Source: Bacteroidota bacterium
GTDB lineage: Bacteria > Bacteroidota > Bacteroidia > Bacteroidales > UBA1556
Assembly (NCBI GenBank): GCA_003648395.1
Contig: QMPB01000395.1
Location: 1-5,168 of the forward strand
Length of the DNA: 5,168 nt
Direction of reading: 5' to 3'
Shown: positions 1 through 5,168 of the stretch, piece after piece
How the letters are laid out: each line of letters begins with the position of its first letter
How positions within the stretch are numbered: position 1 is the first letter of the stretch
Notes under the pieces: generated by a model
The model's input: the letters and a program-made list of their open reading frames with translations, nothing else
Database searches by the model: none
What the model was told of the DNA's origin: nothing
Program-made: the position numbers and the translations under genes

Positions 1-140
1 CTGATTACTGTTTACTGATTACTGTTTACTGATTACTGTTTACTGTTTACTGATTACTGTTTACTGTTTACTGTTTACTGATTACTGTTTACTGTTTACT
101 GATTACCGTTTACTGATTACCGTTTACTGTTTACTGATTA
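1..140. repeat. Heptanucleotide minisatellite, 20 tandem units
   Basis: Twenty consecutive 7-bp units can be read without a gap. There are three unit types: CTGATTA, CTGTTTA and CCGTTTA. Writing them as A, T and C, the order is ATATATTATTTATTACACTA, so units alternate in twos and threes rather than strictly. The CCGTTTA variant occurs only near the right end (units 16 and 18), and the array decays there into CCGAAGAC, as expected for the older, diverged edge of a tandem array. The left end is cut by the window, so the true length is unknown. The plus-strand unit contains TGA when read across units, and the period is not a multiple of three, so it is not coding. No known regulatory role can be assigned. 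A length-variable array just upstream of a gene could affect its expression, but that is inference. Confidence 0.95.
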
Positions 141-250
141 CCGAAGACTAAATTAAACCTATGAGAGCTTTTGTGTCTTGTGTGTTTATTTTAGAAAATA
201 AAGTGCTAAAAAAAACCTTTAATAATTATAAATTAGTGTATTTTTGGAAA

Positions 251-1885
251 GTGAAAAAACTACTTATATATATATTGATTGCAACCATAAGCATGGCAAT
301 ATGGTCATGTGACGGAGCAATGAAACCCCCTATTGGCAAAACAGTTTTTAGATATAATGAATCTGCAGGAATAAGTTCCTTAGATCCTGCCTTTGCACGT
401 GACCAGGCAAATATATGGGCTGATAATCAGCTATATAATGGACTAGTACAGCTAGACAACAAACTTCATATAAAGCCATCATTAGCAAAAAGTTGGACTA
501 TTTCAGACTCTGGCAAAACATATACATTCAACATAAGACAAGATATTTATTTTCATAATAATGAAGTATTTCAAGACTCCATAGGTCGTAATATGACTGC
601 CGAAGATATAACCTATAGTCTGCAAAGAGTTCTTTCTCCAAAAACTTTAAGCCCTGGTGCTGTATGGCTTAAAAATATCCTTACTAAGGATAAAGAAGGA
701 AATTATAGTATTACAAATCCTAATGATACTACGGTAATTATAAAACTTAAGAGTGCTTTTTCACCATTTTTAGGGAGGTTAAGTATGCCGTATTTTTCTA
801 CTATAGCTAAAGAGGCCGTAGAGTTTTACGGTTCTGATTTTGGTAGAAACCCCGTTGGAACAGGACCTTTTTACTTAAAAATGTGGAAAGAAGGTGTAAA
901 AATGGTTCTTCGAAAAAATGAAAATTATTTTGAAAAAGAAAATGGCAACCAACTTCCTTATCTCGATGCTGTTTCCATAAGTTTTATTATTGACAAGCAA
1001 TCTGTATTTCTGGAATTTATAAAAGGAAATATTGATTTTATTTCAGGAATTGATCCAAGTTATAAAGATGAATTGCTACTAGCAGATGGAAGTTTAAACC
1101 CTAAGTATAATAATCAGATAAACCTACTCCGAGCACCATACTTAAATACCGAATATCTAGGATTTATTATGCAAAATAATAAGGACAGCATACTGATGGA
1201 CAAGAGGATACGCAAGGCAATAAACTACGGCTTTGATCGCAAGAAGATGATGCGCTACCTACGTAATAATATAGGCGTAGCTGGCAATAATGGTTTTGTT
1301 CCTGTGGGTATGCCAGGTTTTGAGAATGGAGAAACCCAAGGCTATTTCTTCTCTCCTGATTCTACATTAAGCTTATTGAAACAAGCAGGATTTCCAAACG
1401 GAAAAGGATTACCAACAATAACGCTATCAACCACTTCGGCATATTTAGACATCTGTAAATATATACAACAAGAAACAGCAAAATTGGGAATAGAAATGGA
1501 AATAGATGTGCATCAGCCGGCAGCACTACGTCAAATGATTGCCAACTCACGAATACCATTTTTTAGAGGCTCATGGATTGCAGATTATGCCGACCCTGAG
1601 AATTACTTAGCCTTATTTTATTCTCCAAATCACTGCCCAGCAGGTGCAAATTACACTCATTTTACTTCCAAGGAATTTGATAAGTTATATATACAAGCCC
1701 GTAGCGAAACTAATGACAGTACAAGATTAACACTATATCGCAAAATGGATGAGATGGTAATTGACGAAGCTCCAATAATAATTCTTTATTATGATGAGGC
1801 ATTACGATTTACTGCAAAAAATATTAGTGGATTGGGAGTTAATTCTATGAATCTATTGAGCCTTAAAAAAGTTGTTAAAAAATAA
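251..1885 (+). CDS. ABC transporter solute-binding lipoprotein, oligopeptide/dipeptide class (SBP_bac_5)
   Basis: This is probably the extracytoplasmic receptor of a peptide (or related) ABC importer, anchored by lipid at the membrane. From the GTG at 251 the product has 544 residues, normal for the family. It opens with a short basic start (VKKLL), a hydrophobic stretch and a loose lipobox ending IWS-C at Cys20, followed by an Asp. Family hallmarks follow in order: SLDPAFARDQANIWADNQLY near residues 43-62, a TAEDITYSLQR block near 116-126, VGTGPFYLK at 202-210, DKRIRKAINYGFDR at 317-330 and DYADPENYL at 445-453. An in-frame ATG at 161 would add 30 residues, but these would bury the signal peptide, so GTG 251 is preferred; a weak GGAAA sits just before it. 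The next gene starts 55 bp downstream on the same strand. No permease or ATPase gene is visible, so the substrate cannot be fixed; peptides are the family default. Confidence 0.9.
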   Translation: MKKLLIYILIATISMAIWSCDGAMKPPIGKTVFRYNESAGISSLDPAFARDQANIWADNQLYNGLVQLDNKLHIKPSLAKSWTISDSGKTYTFNIRQDIYFHNNEVFQDSIGRNMTAEDITYSLQRVLSPKTLSPGAVWLKNILTKDKEGNYSITNPNDTTVIIKLKSAFSPFLGRLSMPYFSTIAKEAVEFYGSDFGRNPVGTGPFYLKMWKEGVKMVLRKNENYFEKENGNQLPYLDAVSISFIIDKQSVFLEFIKGNIDFISGIDPSYKDELLLADGSLNPKYNNQINLLRAPYLNTEYLGFIMQNNKDSILMDKRIRKAINYGFDRKKMMRYLRNNIGVAGNNGFVPVGMPGFENGETQGYFFSPDSTLSLLKQAGFPNGKGLPTITLSTTSAYLDICKYIQQETAKLGIEMEIDVHQPAALRQMIANSRIPFFRGSWIADYADPENYLALFYSPNHCPAGANYTHFTSKEFDKLYIQARSETNDSTRLTLYRKMDEMVIDEAPIIILYYDEALRFTAKNISGLGVNSMNLLSLKKVVKK

Positions 1886-1888
1886 TTA

Positions 1889-1915
1889 TTTGTACTATTA
1901 ATAAATATAACTTTG
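1889..1915 (+). promoter_or_regulatory. Possible Bacteroidota-type promoter for the 192-residue lipoprotein gene
   Basis: TAACTTTG at 1908-1915 matches the Bacteroidota -7 consensus TAnnTTTG, about 25 bp before the ATG at 1941. A TTTG at 1889-1892 could serve as the -33 element, but the 15-bp spacing is shorter than the usual 19 or more, so the upstream half is weak. The 14-bp string TAAATATAACTTTG that includes the -7 box occurs again at 2604-2617. If the box is used, the transcript would start near 1920 with a leader of about 20 nt. Confidence 0.4.
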
Positions 1916-1940
1916 ACAACTAGTTATTTAATATTGTATT

Positions 1941-2519
1941 ATGAAGATTAAAAATATTTTATTCTTAGTTGTTATCTTAAACGTACTGCTTCTATTTTCT
2001 TGTGGAGAATGCGATGCTATTCTTAATAGTATGGTTATGGATAGGGAGCCATCTGTAAATGATCAAATAAGTTTTTCAATCATACAACAAAATACAGATA
2101 CTATTGATATTTTTTATGACTCATTAGTATTATCAAATGATTTAAAGCTTTTCGTATTAAATGACGATAACACCTCTGATTCTATTTTGTTTTATTTATC
2201 ATTAGATTCAGCGCAAGAAAGAATGATTATTCATCCAGCCTATTTGTTTAGCAAGCCTTATATAGGAAACATTAAAATAGAATTTAGATTTGAGATTGAT
2301 TCTAAAGAATATTATATCCCTATTCTTTTTACTCAAACAATTAACGAAAATGATGAATGTAACAAAAGAAATACTATAATTTCGAGTATAGTAATTGGCT
2401 CAACTAATTACACAATTAACTCTACTAATATGGTAGATTATAATGGCTATAATTATATAGATAATTATATTACTTTAATAATACCAGATGCTTCTTTGAA
2501 AGTACATATTTCCAAATAA
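1941..2519 (+). CDS. Predicted lipoprotein of unknown function, tail formed by repeat sequence
   Basis: I do not recognise the family of this 192-residue protein. It begins MKIKNILFLVVILNVLLLF and has a lipobox-like LLFSC with Cys21 as the likely lipidated residue, so it should be exported and membrane-anchored. The rest is predicted to be rich in beta strands, with many I, N, D, S and Y residues; further cysteines lie at 24 and near 139. No catalytic motif or transmembrane segment is visible after the signal. The start is the ATG after an AT-rich leader without a Shine-Dalgarno site. The last nine or ten residues (DASLKVHISK) are read from a DUF559-derived repeat in antisense that begins at 2489. 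The original C-terminus was therefore probably replaced, and the gene may be a truncated version of a longer one. It follows the solute-binding protein gene in the same direction but may have its own promoter. Confidence 0.7.
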   Translation: MKIKNILFLVVILNVLLLFSCGECDAILNSMVMDREPSVNDQISFSIIQQNTDTIDIFYDSLVLSNDLKLFVLNDDNTSDSILFYLSLDSAQERMIIHPAYLFSKPYIGNIKIEFRFEIDSKEYYIPILFTQTINENDECNKRNTIISSIVIGSTNYTINSTNMVDYNGYNYIDNYITLIIPDASLKVHISK

Positions 2520-2591
2520 CAACTTCACCTTTTGTTCCATTAACTCTATTTTTGCGAGCGTATCCTTTTAATATCTCAGTATATTAACCAT
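2489..2591 (-). pseudogene. 5' fragment of a DUF559 nuclease gene (repeat copy A)
   Basis: Read on the minus strand, this stretch gives ILKGYARKNRVNGTKGEVV followed by IWKYVLSKK, the N-terminal part of a DUF559 (Vsr-like, PDDEXK-type) protein. It then departs abruptly from the family at 2489. It matches positions 3135-3244 with 7 mismatches over 103 aligned bases plus one 7-nt gap. The catalytic half is missing, so it cannot be functional. Its truncated end overlaps the 3' end of the 192-residue lipoprotein gene on the other strand and supplies that gene's stop codon at 2517-2519. The sequence homologous to the other copy continues a little beyond the coding part, to TAACCAT at 2585-2591. Confidence 0.8.
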
Positions 2592-2611
2592 CATATTATA
2601 CTTTAAATATA

Positions 2612-2645
2612 ACTTTGTATATTATTAATTAATAGTATACAAAGT
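2612..2645. repeat. 34-bp near-perfect AT-rich palindrome
   Basis: The arms ACTTTGTATA (2612-2621) and TATACAAAGT (2636-2645) are exact reverse complements. The centre TATTAATTAATA (2623-2634) is itself a perfect palindrome. The only unpaired position is T2622 against G2635, so 16 of 17 base pairs match. Its right arm overlaps the first five bases of the cloverleaf element that starts at 2641. A TAnnTTTG box (2610-2617) overlaps its left arm. It could be a dimeric protein-binding site, a cruciform, or the end of the repeat element; the sequence alone does not decide. Confidence 0.85.
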
Positions 2646-2850
2646 CCTCCTTTCCTAAAGGAGGTGGGCAAATTGCAAACTACTAATTTTAGATTTATAT
2701 AAGTTTTTCCTGCAATTTGGTCGGAGGATTCTTCTTTAATTACTAATCCTCCGTCAGTTTTGAGGATAATATACCTAAACAATCTTTATTGGCAAAACTG
2801 ACACCTCCTTTTCCCTGCCTCGCCGGCAGGCAAGAAAAAAGGAGGACTTT
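2641..2850. repeat. 210-bp nested inverted-repeat element with cloverleaf folding potential
   Basis: The element is bounded by 13-bp perfect terminal inverted repeats: AAAGTCCTCCTTT (2641-2653) and AAAGGAGGACTTT (2838-2850). Inside is a second closing stem, AAAGGAGGTG (2657-2666) with CACCTCCTTT (2802-2811). Between its strands are three arms in series: CAAATTGCA 2669-2677 with TGCAATTTG 2711-2719; CGGAGGATT 2722-2730 with AATCCTCCG 2745-2753; and TCAGTTTTG 2754-2762 with CAAAACTGA 2793-2801. Every one of these pairings is perfect, and only two bases lie unpaired at each of two junctions (2667-2668 and 2720-2721). Alternative local hairpins exist at 2646-2664 (8-bp stem, 3-nt loop) and at 2804-2845. 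No open frame, transposase or target duplication is seen. It lies between two DUF559 remnants. I interpret it as a MITE- or REP-like mobile or structural repeat; a structured RNA is possible but unsupported. Confidence 0.85.
2804..2845. repeat. GC-rich double hairpin at the right end of the cloverleaf element
   Basis: CCTCCTTTT (2804-2812) pairs with AAAAGGAGG (2837-2845), and inside it CCTGCC (2814-2819) pairs with GGCAGG (2825-2830) around a 5-nt loop. It competes with the cloverleaf closing stem for the same bases. This is the most GC-rich spot in the middle region. It could act as a transcription stop for the convergent minus-strand DNA, but no clean T-run follows the stem on either strand, so I do not call it a terminator. 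Confidence 0.7.
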
Positions 2851-2872
2851 ACACCTACACTACTTTCAAATT

Positions 2873-3220
2873 TTATTTTTTATTCTCTAATGAATATATT
2901 GCATATTCAATTGAATTAATAACACCTTCTAACTTTTTTAATACTTGATATTCATCGAATCTCAGAAATGTATAGCCTAATTCTTATAACTCAAGTTGCC
3001 TGATATTATCATTACTATTTTCGTTGAGGTTATGACTATTTTCATCTATTTCAATAATAAGTTTCAATTTTCTAGAAATAAAATCAACTATATATCGACC
3101 TATAACAAATTGCCGATTAAACTGATACCCCGTTTGCTTCTTTGAAAGTACATATTTCCAAATAACAGCTTCACCTTTTGTTCCATTAATTCTATTTTCG
3201 CGAGCATATCCTTTTAATAC
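2873..3220 (-). pseudogene. DUF559 (Vsr/PDDEXK-like) nuclease pseudogene, internal stop
   Basis: The minus strand encodes about 115 codons that follow the DUF559 pattern end to end. There is an N-terminal LKGYARENRINGTKGEA block, then WKYVLSKKQTGYQFNRQF, the core IGRYIVDFIS followed by LKLIIEIDENSH (likely active-site Asp, Glu and His region), and the C-terminal ELGYTFLRFDEYQVL followed by KKLEGVINSIEYAI, ending at a TAA (2873-2875). The frame is broken by a TAA at 2984-2986 between the core and the C-terminal part. It is also closed by a TAG at 3221-3223 immediately before the first recognisable codon, and no in-frame ATG precedes the core, so the start codon is lost too. Family members of this size are single-domain proteins related to Vsr-type endonucleases, with poorly known biological roles. 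The gene is flanked on its 3' side by the cloverleaf element (23 bp away) and on its 5' side by the end of the selD fusion gene. Confidence 0.88.
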
Positions 3221-3244
3221 CTAAATATATCGTTTACTAACCAT
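3135..3244. repeat. Direct repeat copy B (pairs with 2489-2591)
   Basis: This 110-bp segment covers the 5' part of the DUF559 pseudogene and its short upstream flank. It aligns with 2489-2591 in the same orientation, 646 bp apart, with 96 of 103 aligned bases identical. The sole gap is the 7-nt block CGTTTAC at 3231-3237, absent from the other copy. The left edge is sharp (3135 and 2489), while the right edge fades after TAACCAT in AT-rich DNA. Confidence 0.9.
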
Positions 3245-3250
3245 TAATAT

Positions 3251-5168
3251 TTATAATAAAACCCTAATTTTACCAGGATTAGCATCGGAGAATTTACCAA
3301 TTAAACTAGCTTTCAATCCCTTATTTAACAATTCCGATAATAGTTCATCAGCCTCATTTGGATTTACAGCTATCAGCAATCCACCAGAAGTTTGAGCATC
3401 AGCAAGAAGAATTTTATCTACATCACTTAGCTGTGCATCAAATATAATATCATCATTAACCCATTTAAGATTATTCTTACTTCCTGCAGGAATAATTCCA
3501 GCAGTTGCAAATTTACGAGCATCATCAAAAAATGGAACTTTATTGAAATCGAGCTCTGCTCCTACTTCAGTATTCATCACCATTTCACGCAGATGACCCA
3601 AAAGCCCAAAGCCAGTAACATCAGTAGCGGCATGCACATCATACTTAAGCATGGTTTCGGAAGCAATTCTATTAAGCGTAGCCATTTGCTGAGTTACAAA
3701 ATCACGAGTTTTATCGCTTACAACACCTTTTTTTACTGCCGAAGAAATAATTCCTGTACCAATAGGTTTTGTTAAAATAAGCATATCACCATTATGCGCA
3801 CCAATATTTTGCATAATTTTATCGGGATGAATTACACCACTAACCACCATACCATACTTAGGCTCATTATCATCGATTGAATGGCCCCCAAGAATATTAA
3901 TTCCAGCCTCTTTAGCTTTATCCTGTGCTCCTCGCAGTATTTCTTCAAGAATGGTAAGTGGTAATCTGTTTTGAGGAAACCCAACTATATTTAATGCGAA
4001 AATAGGTTTTGCTCCCATTGCATAAATATCGCTCAGTGCATTGGTTGCAGCTATAGCTCCAAAATAATATGGGTCGTCAACTATTGGAGTAAAGAAATCT
4101 AATGTTTGCACCAAAGCCAAATCATCAGTCAAGGAATAAACACAAGCATCATCCGACGACTCCTTACCAACTAATACCTTAGCATCAGTTGGTTTATCAA
4201 GTTTTTTTAATACTTTTTCTAAATCCTGTGGGCGCAATTTACACGCACAACCTCCTCCTGAAGTGAAATTAGTCAAACGCACATCATCATGTGCTATCAT
4301 TGTAGGCACATCAATTATCACTTCTTTATCTTTTGTCAATTCTTTAACTTTATTTTTTACTTCTTTCATTGCTATTATTATCTCTTCTTTAGTTGTATAT
4401 TTTCCTACCGAAAATCTTATTGTTCCCATAGCATAATCCAAAGGTATAGCCATAGCTTCAAGCACTGTGGACACATCTATTGAATCGGTATGACAAGCAG
4501 CACCTGCTGATGCAGCAACTCCTTGCATACTTGCAATTAGCGTATTTGCCTCTACTTTAGGAAAACTTATTGACGATGTATTTGGCAAGCGTTTCACTCC
4601 TATTCCATTAATTTTTATATTGGGAAAAGCAATACTCAAGTTACTCTCAAGGAAATTTCTTAATTCTGTATTCGAATTTATATTTTTCTGTAAATCTCTT
4701 TTTGCTACTTCAGAGGCTTTTCCCATTCCTACTATTTCAAGAATATTCTCAGTTCCTGCTCGTAGGTTTCGCTCATGATCAGCACCATGAATTAGCTTCT
4801 CTAACTTTATTCCATTAGCAATATAAAGTGCGCCAATCCCTTTAGGACCATAAAACTTATGTGCAGCTATAGTAAGTAAGTCCACATCCATAGTTTGCAC
4901 ATCCACCTCTATCTTACCCACAGATTGTGCAGCATCAGTATGGAAAGCAATATTATTAGCTTTGGCAATCTTTACTAATTGAGCAATAGGCTGTATCACT
5001 CCTACTTCATTATTAGCATGCATAATACTTACCAATATTGTACTGCTTTTTATTGCCAATTTTAGGTTTTCTTCCTCTACAACTCCATCAGCATTCACTG
5101 GCAAATACGTAACTTCAAATCCCTTGGTTTCTAAAAACCTACAAACCTCTATTACCGCAGGGTGCTCA
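3251..5168 (-). CDS. selD: Selenocysteine lyase/NifS-like domain fused to selenophosphate synthetase (SelD), 5' partial
   Basis: One reading frame spans two enzymes of selenium supply; it enters at the right edge (first full codon 5167-5165) and ends at 3251, giving 638 visible residues. The first part is a PLP-dependent cysteine desulfurase/selenocysteine lyase: EHPAV with its active-site His (5164-5162), ANNEVGVIQP, HTDAAQ, AHKFYGPKGIGALY with the PLP lysine at 4858-4856, RAGTEN, and SAGAACHTD with the catalytic Cys at 4495-4493. The GAACH-D pattern resembles selenocysteine lyase more than IscS or NifS. After a linker of roughly 15-20 residues comes a full SelD (about 340 residues): GGGCACK with Cys codons at 4249-4247 and 4243-4241 and Lys at 4240-4238, SDDACVY, TLDFFTP, ALSDIYAMG, GGHSID and TDVTGFGLLGH. 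Selenide freed by the first domain could pass to the second for ATP-dependent selenophosphate synthesis. A TTG at 5104-5102 is not the start, because homology continues upstream. About 90-100 N-terminal residues are missing. Confidence 0.93.
   Translation of the reverse strand, partial: EHPAVIEVCRFLETKGFEVTYLPVNADGVVEEENLKLAIKSSTILVSIMHANNEVGVIQPIAQLVKIAKANNIAFHTDAAQSVGKIEVDVQTMDVDLLTIAAHKFYGPKGIGALYIANGIKLEKLIHGADHERNLRAGTENILEIVGMGKASEVAKRDLQKNINSNTELRNFLESNLSIAFPNIKINGIGVKRLPNTSSISFPKVEANTLIASMQGVAASAGAACHTDSIDVSTVLEAMAIPLDYAMGTIRFSVGKYTTKEEIIIAMKEVKNKVKELTKDKEVIIDVPTMIAHDDVRLTNFTSGGGCACKLRPQDLEKVLKKLDKPTDAKVLVGKESSDDACVYSLTDDLALVQTLDFFTPIVDDPYYFGAIAATNALSDIYAMGAKPIFALNIVGFPQNRLPLTILEEILRGAQDKAKEAGINILGGHSIDDNEPKYGMVVSGVIHPDKIMQNIGAHNGDMLILTKPIGTGIISSAVKKGVVSDKTRDFVTQQMATLNRIASETMLKYDVHAATDVTGFGLLGHLREMVMNTEVGAELDFNKVPFFDDARKFATAGIIPAGSKNNLKWVNDDIIFDAQLSDVDKILLADAQTSGGLLIAVNPNEADELLSELLNKGLKASLIGKFSDANPGKIRVLL

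Noticed and set aside
1..140. CRISPR array
   Set aside because: The units are 7 bp and directly adjacent, with no unique spacers and no cas genes.
239..246. TATTTTTG as a -7 promoter box for the solute-binding protein gene
   Set aside because: Transcription would begin at or after the GTG start at 251, making the message leaderless, and there is no -33 element.
161..250. 30-residue N-terminal extension of the solute-binding protein from ATG 161
   Set aside because: It would place a non-hydrophobic, family-unlike stretch before a clear lipoprotein signal that begins at the GTG at 251. I cannot exclude it fully.
1362..1559. Minus-strand open frame inside the solute-binding protein gene
   Set aside because: It is antisense to strongly conserved coding sequence and has no family resemblance; it is a by-product of the gene on the plus strand.
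2641..2850. tRNA or known structured RNA
   Set aside because: The cloverleaf is much larger than a tRNA, has no anticodon or T-arm signature, and matches no riboswitch or rRNA pattern I know.
2641..2850. Insertion sequence
   Set aside because: There is no transposase frame inside and no clear target-site duplication beside the 13-bp terminal repeats; at most it is a non-autonomous element.
3593..4483. Two short plus-strand open frames (3593-3775 and 4289-4483)
   Set aside because: Both are antisense to the selD fusion gene and encode low-complexity, unrecognisable peptides.
5102..5104. TTG as the start of the selD fusion gene
   Set aside because: The 21 codons upstream in the same frame (5167-5105) read as conserved NifS-family sequence beginning EHPAV, so the gene simply continues past the window edge.

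Overview
The window reads as an AT-rich chromosomal segment from a member of the Bacteroidota (Bacteroidetes). The support is indirect: lipoprotein signals with loose lipoboxes, genes without Shine-Dalgarno sites, a TAnnTTTG promoter box upstream of one gene, TAA stops on both complete genes, and protein sequences that look like that phylum. Three protein genes are present. Two lie on the plus strand (251-1885 and 1941-2519). One large gene lies on the minus strand and runs off the right edge (5168 down to 3251).

Left part. Positions 1-140 are a pure array of 7-bp units, cut by the window edge. It is followed by an ABC-transporter solute-binding lipoprotein of the oligopeptide/dipeptide class (SBP_bac_5), best started at the GTG at 251. 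Next comes a 192-residue predicted lipoprotein of unknown function (1941-2519).

Middle part (2489-3250). This stretch has no intact gene but is dense in structure. It holds a fragment of a DUF559 (Vsr/PDDEXK-like) nuclease gene, a 34-bp palindrome, a 210-bp element of nested inverted repeats that can be drawn as a four-way cloverleaf, and a nearly full-length DUF559 pseudogene with an internal stop. The two DUF559 sequences share a direct repeat of about 103-110 bp. The left copy supplies, in antisense, the last codons of the unknown lipoprotein. The two copies differ by one 7-nt block that is a rotation of a unit found in the array at positions 1-140. The arrangement looks like a decayed DUF559-plus-palindrome repeat cassette.

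Right part. The minus-strand gene encodes one polypeptide with two enzymes of selenium metabolism. The N-terminal part is a PLP-dependent NifS-family domain whose active-site region resembles selenocysteine lyase. The C-terminal part is a complete selenophosphate synthetase (SelD), of the cysteine rather than selenocysteine type. The first domain would release selenide and the second would convert it to selenophosphate, so the fusion makes sense as a selenide-delivery machine. About the first 90-100 residues lie outside the window.

The two plus-strand genes show no visible functional link to the selenium gene. The most interesting items are the lyase-SelD fusion, the cloverleaf element, and the heptamer unit shared between the array and the DUF559 repeat.
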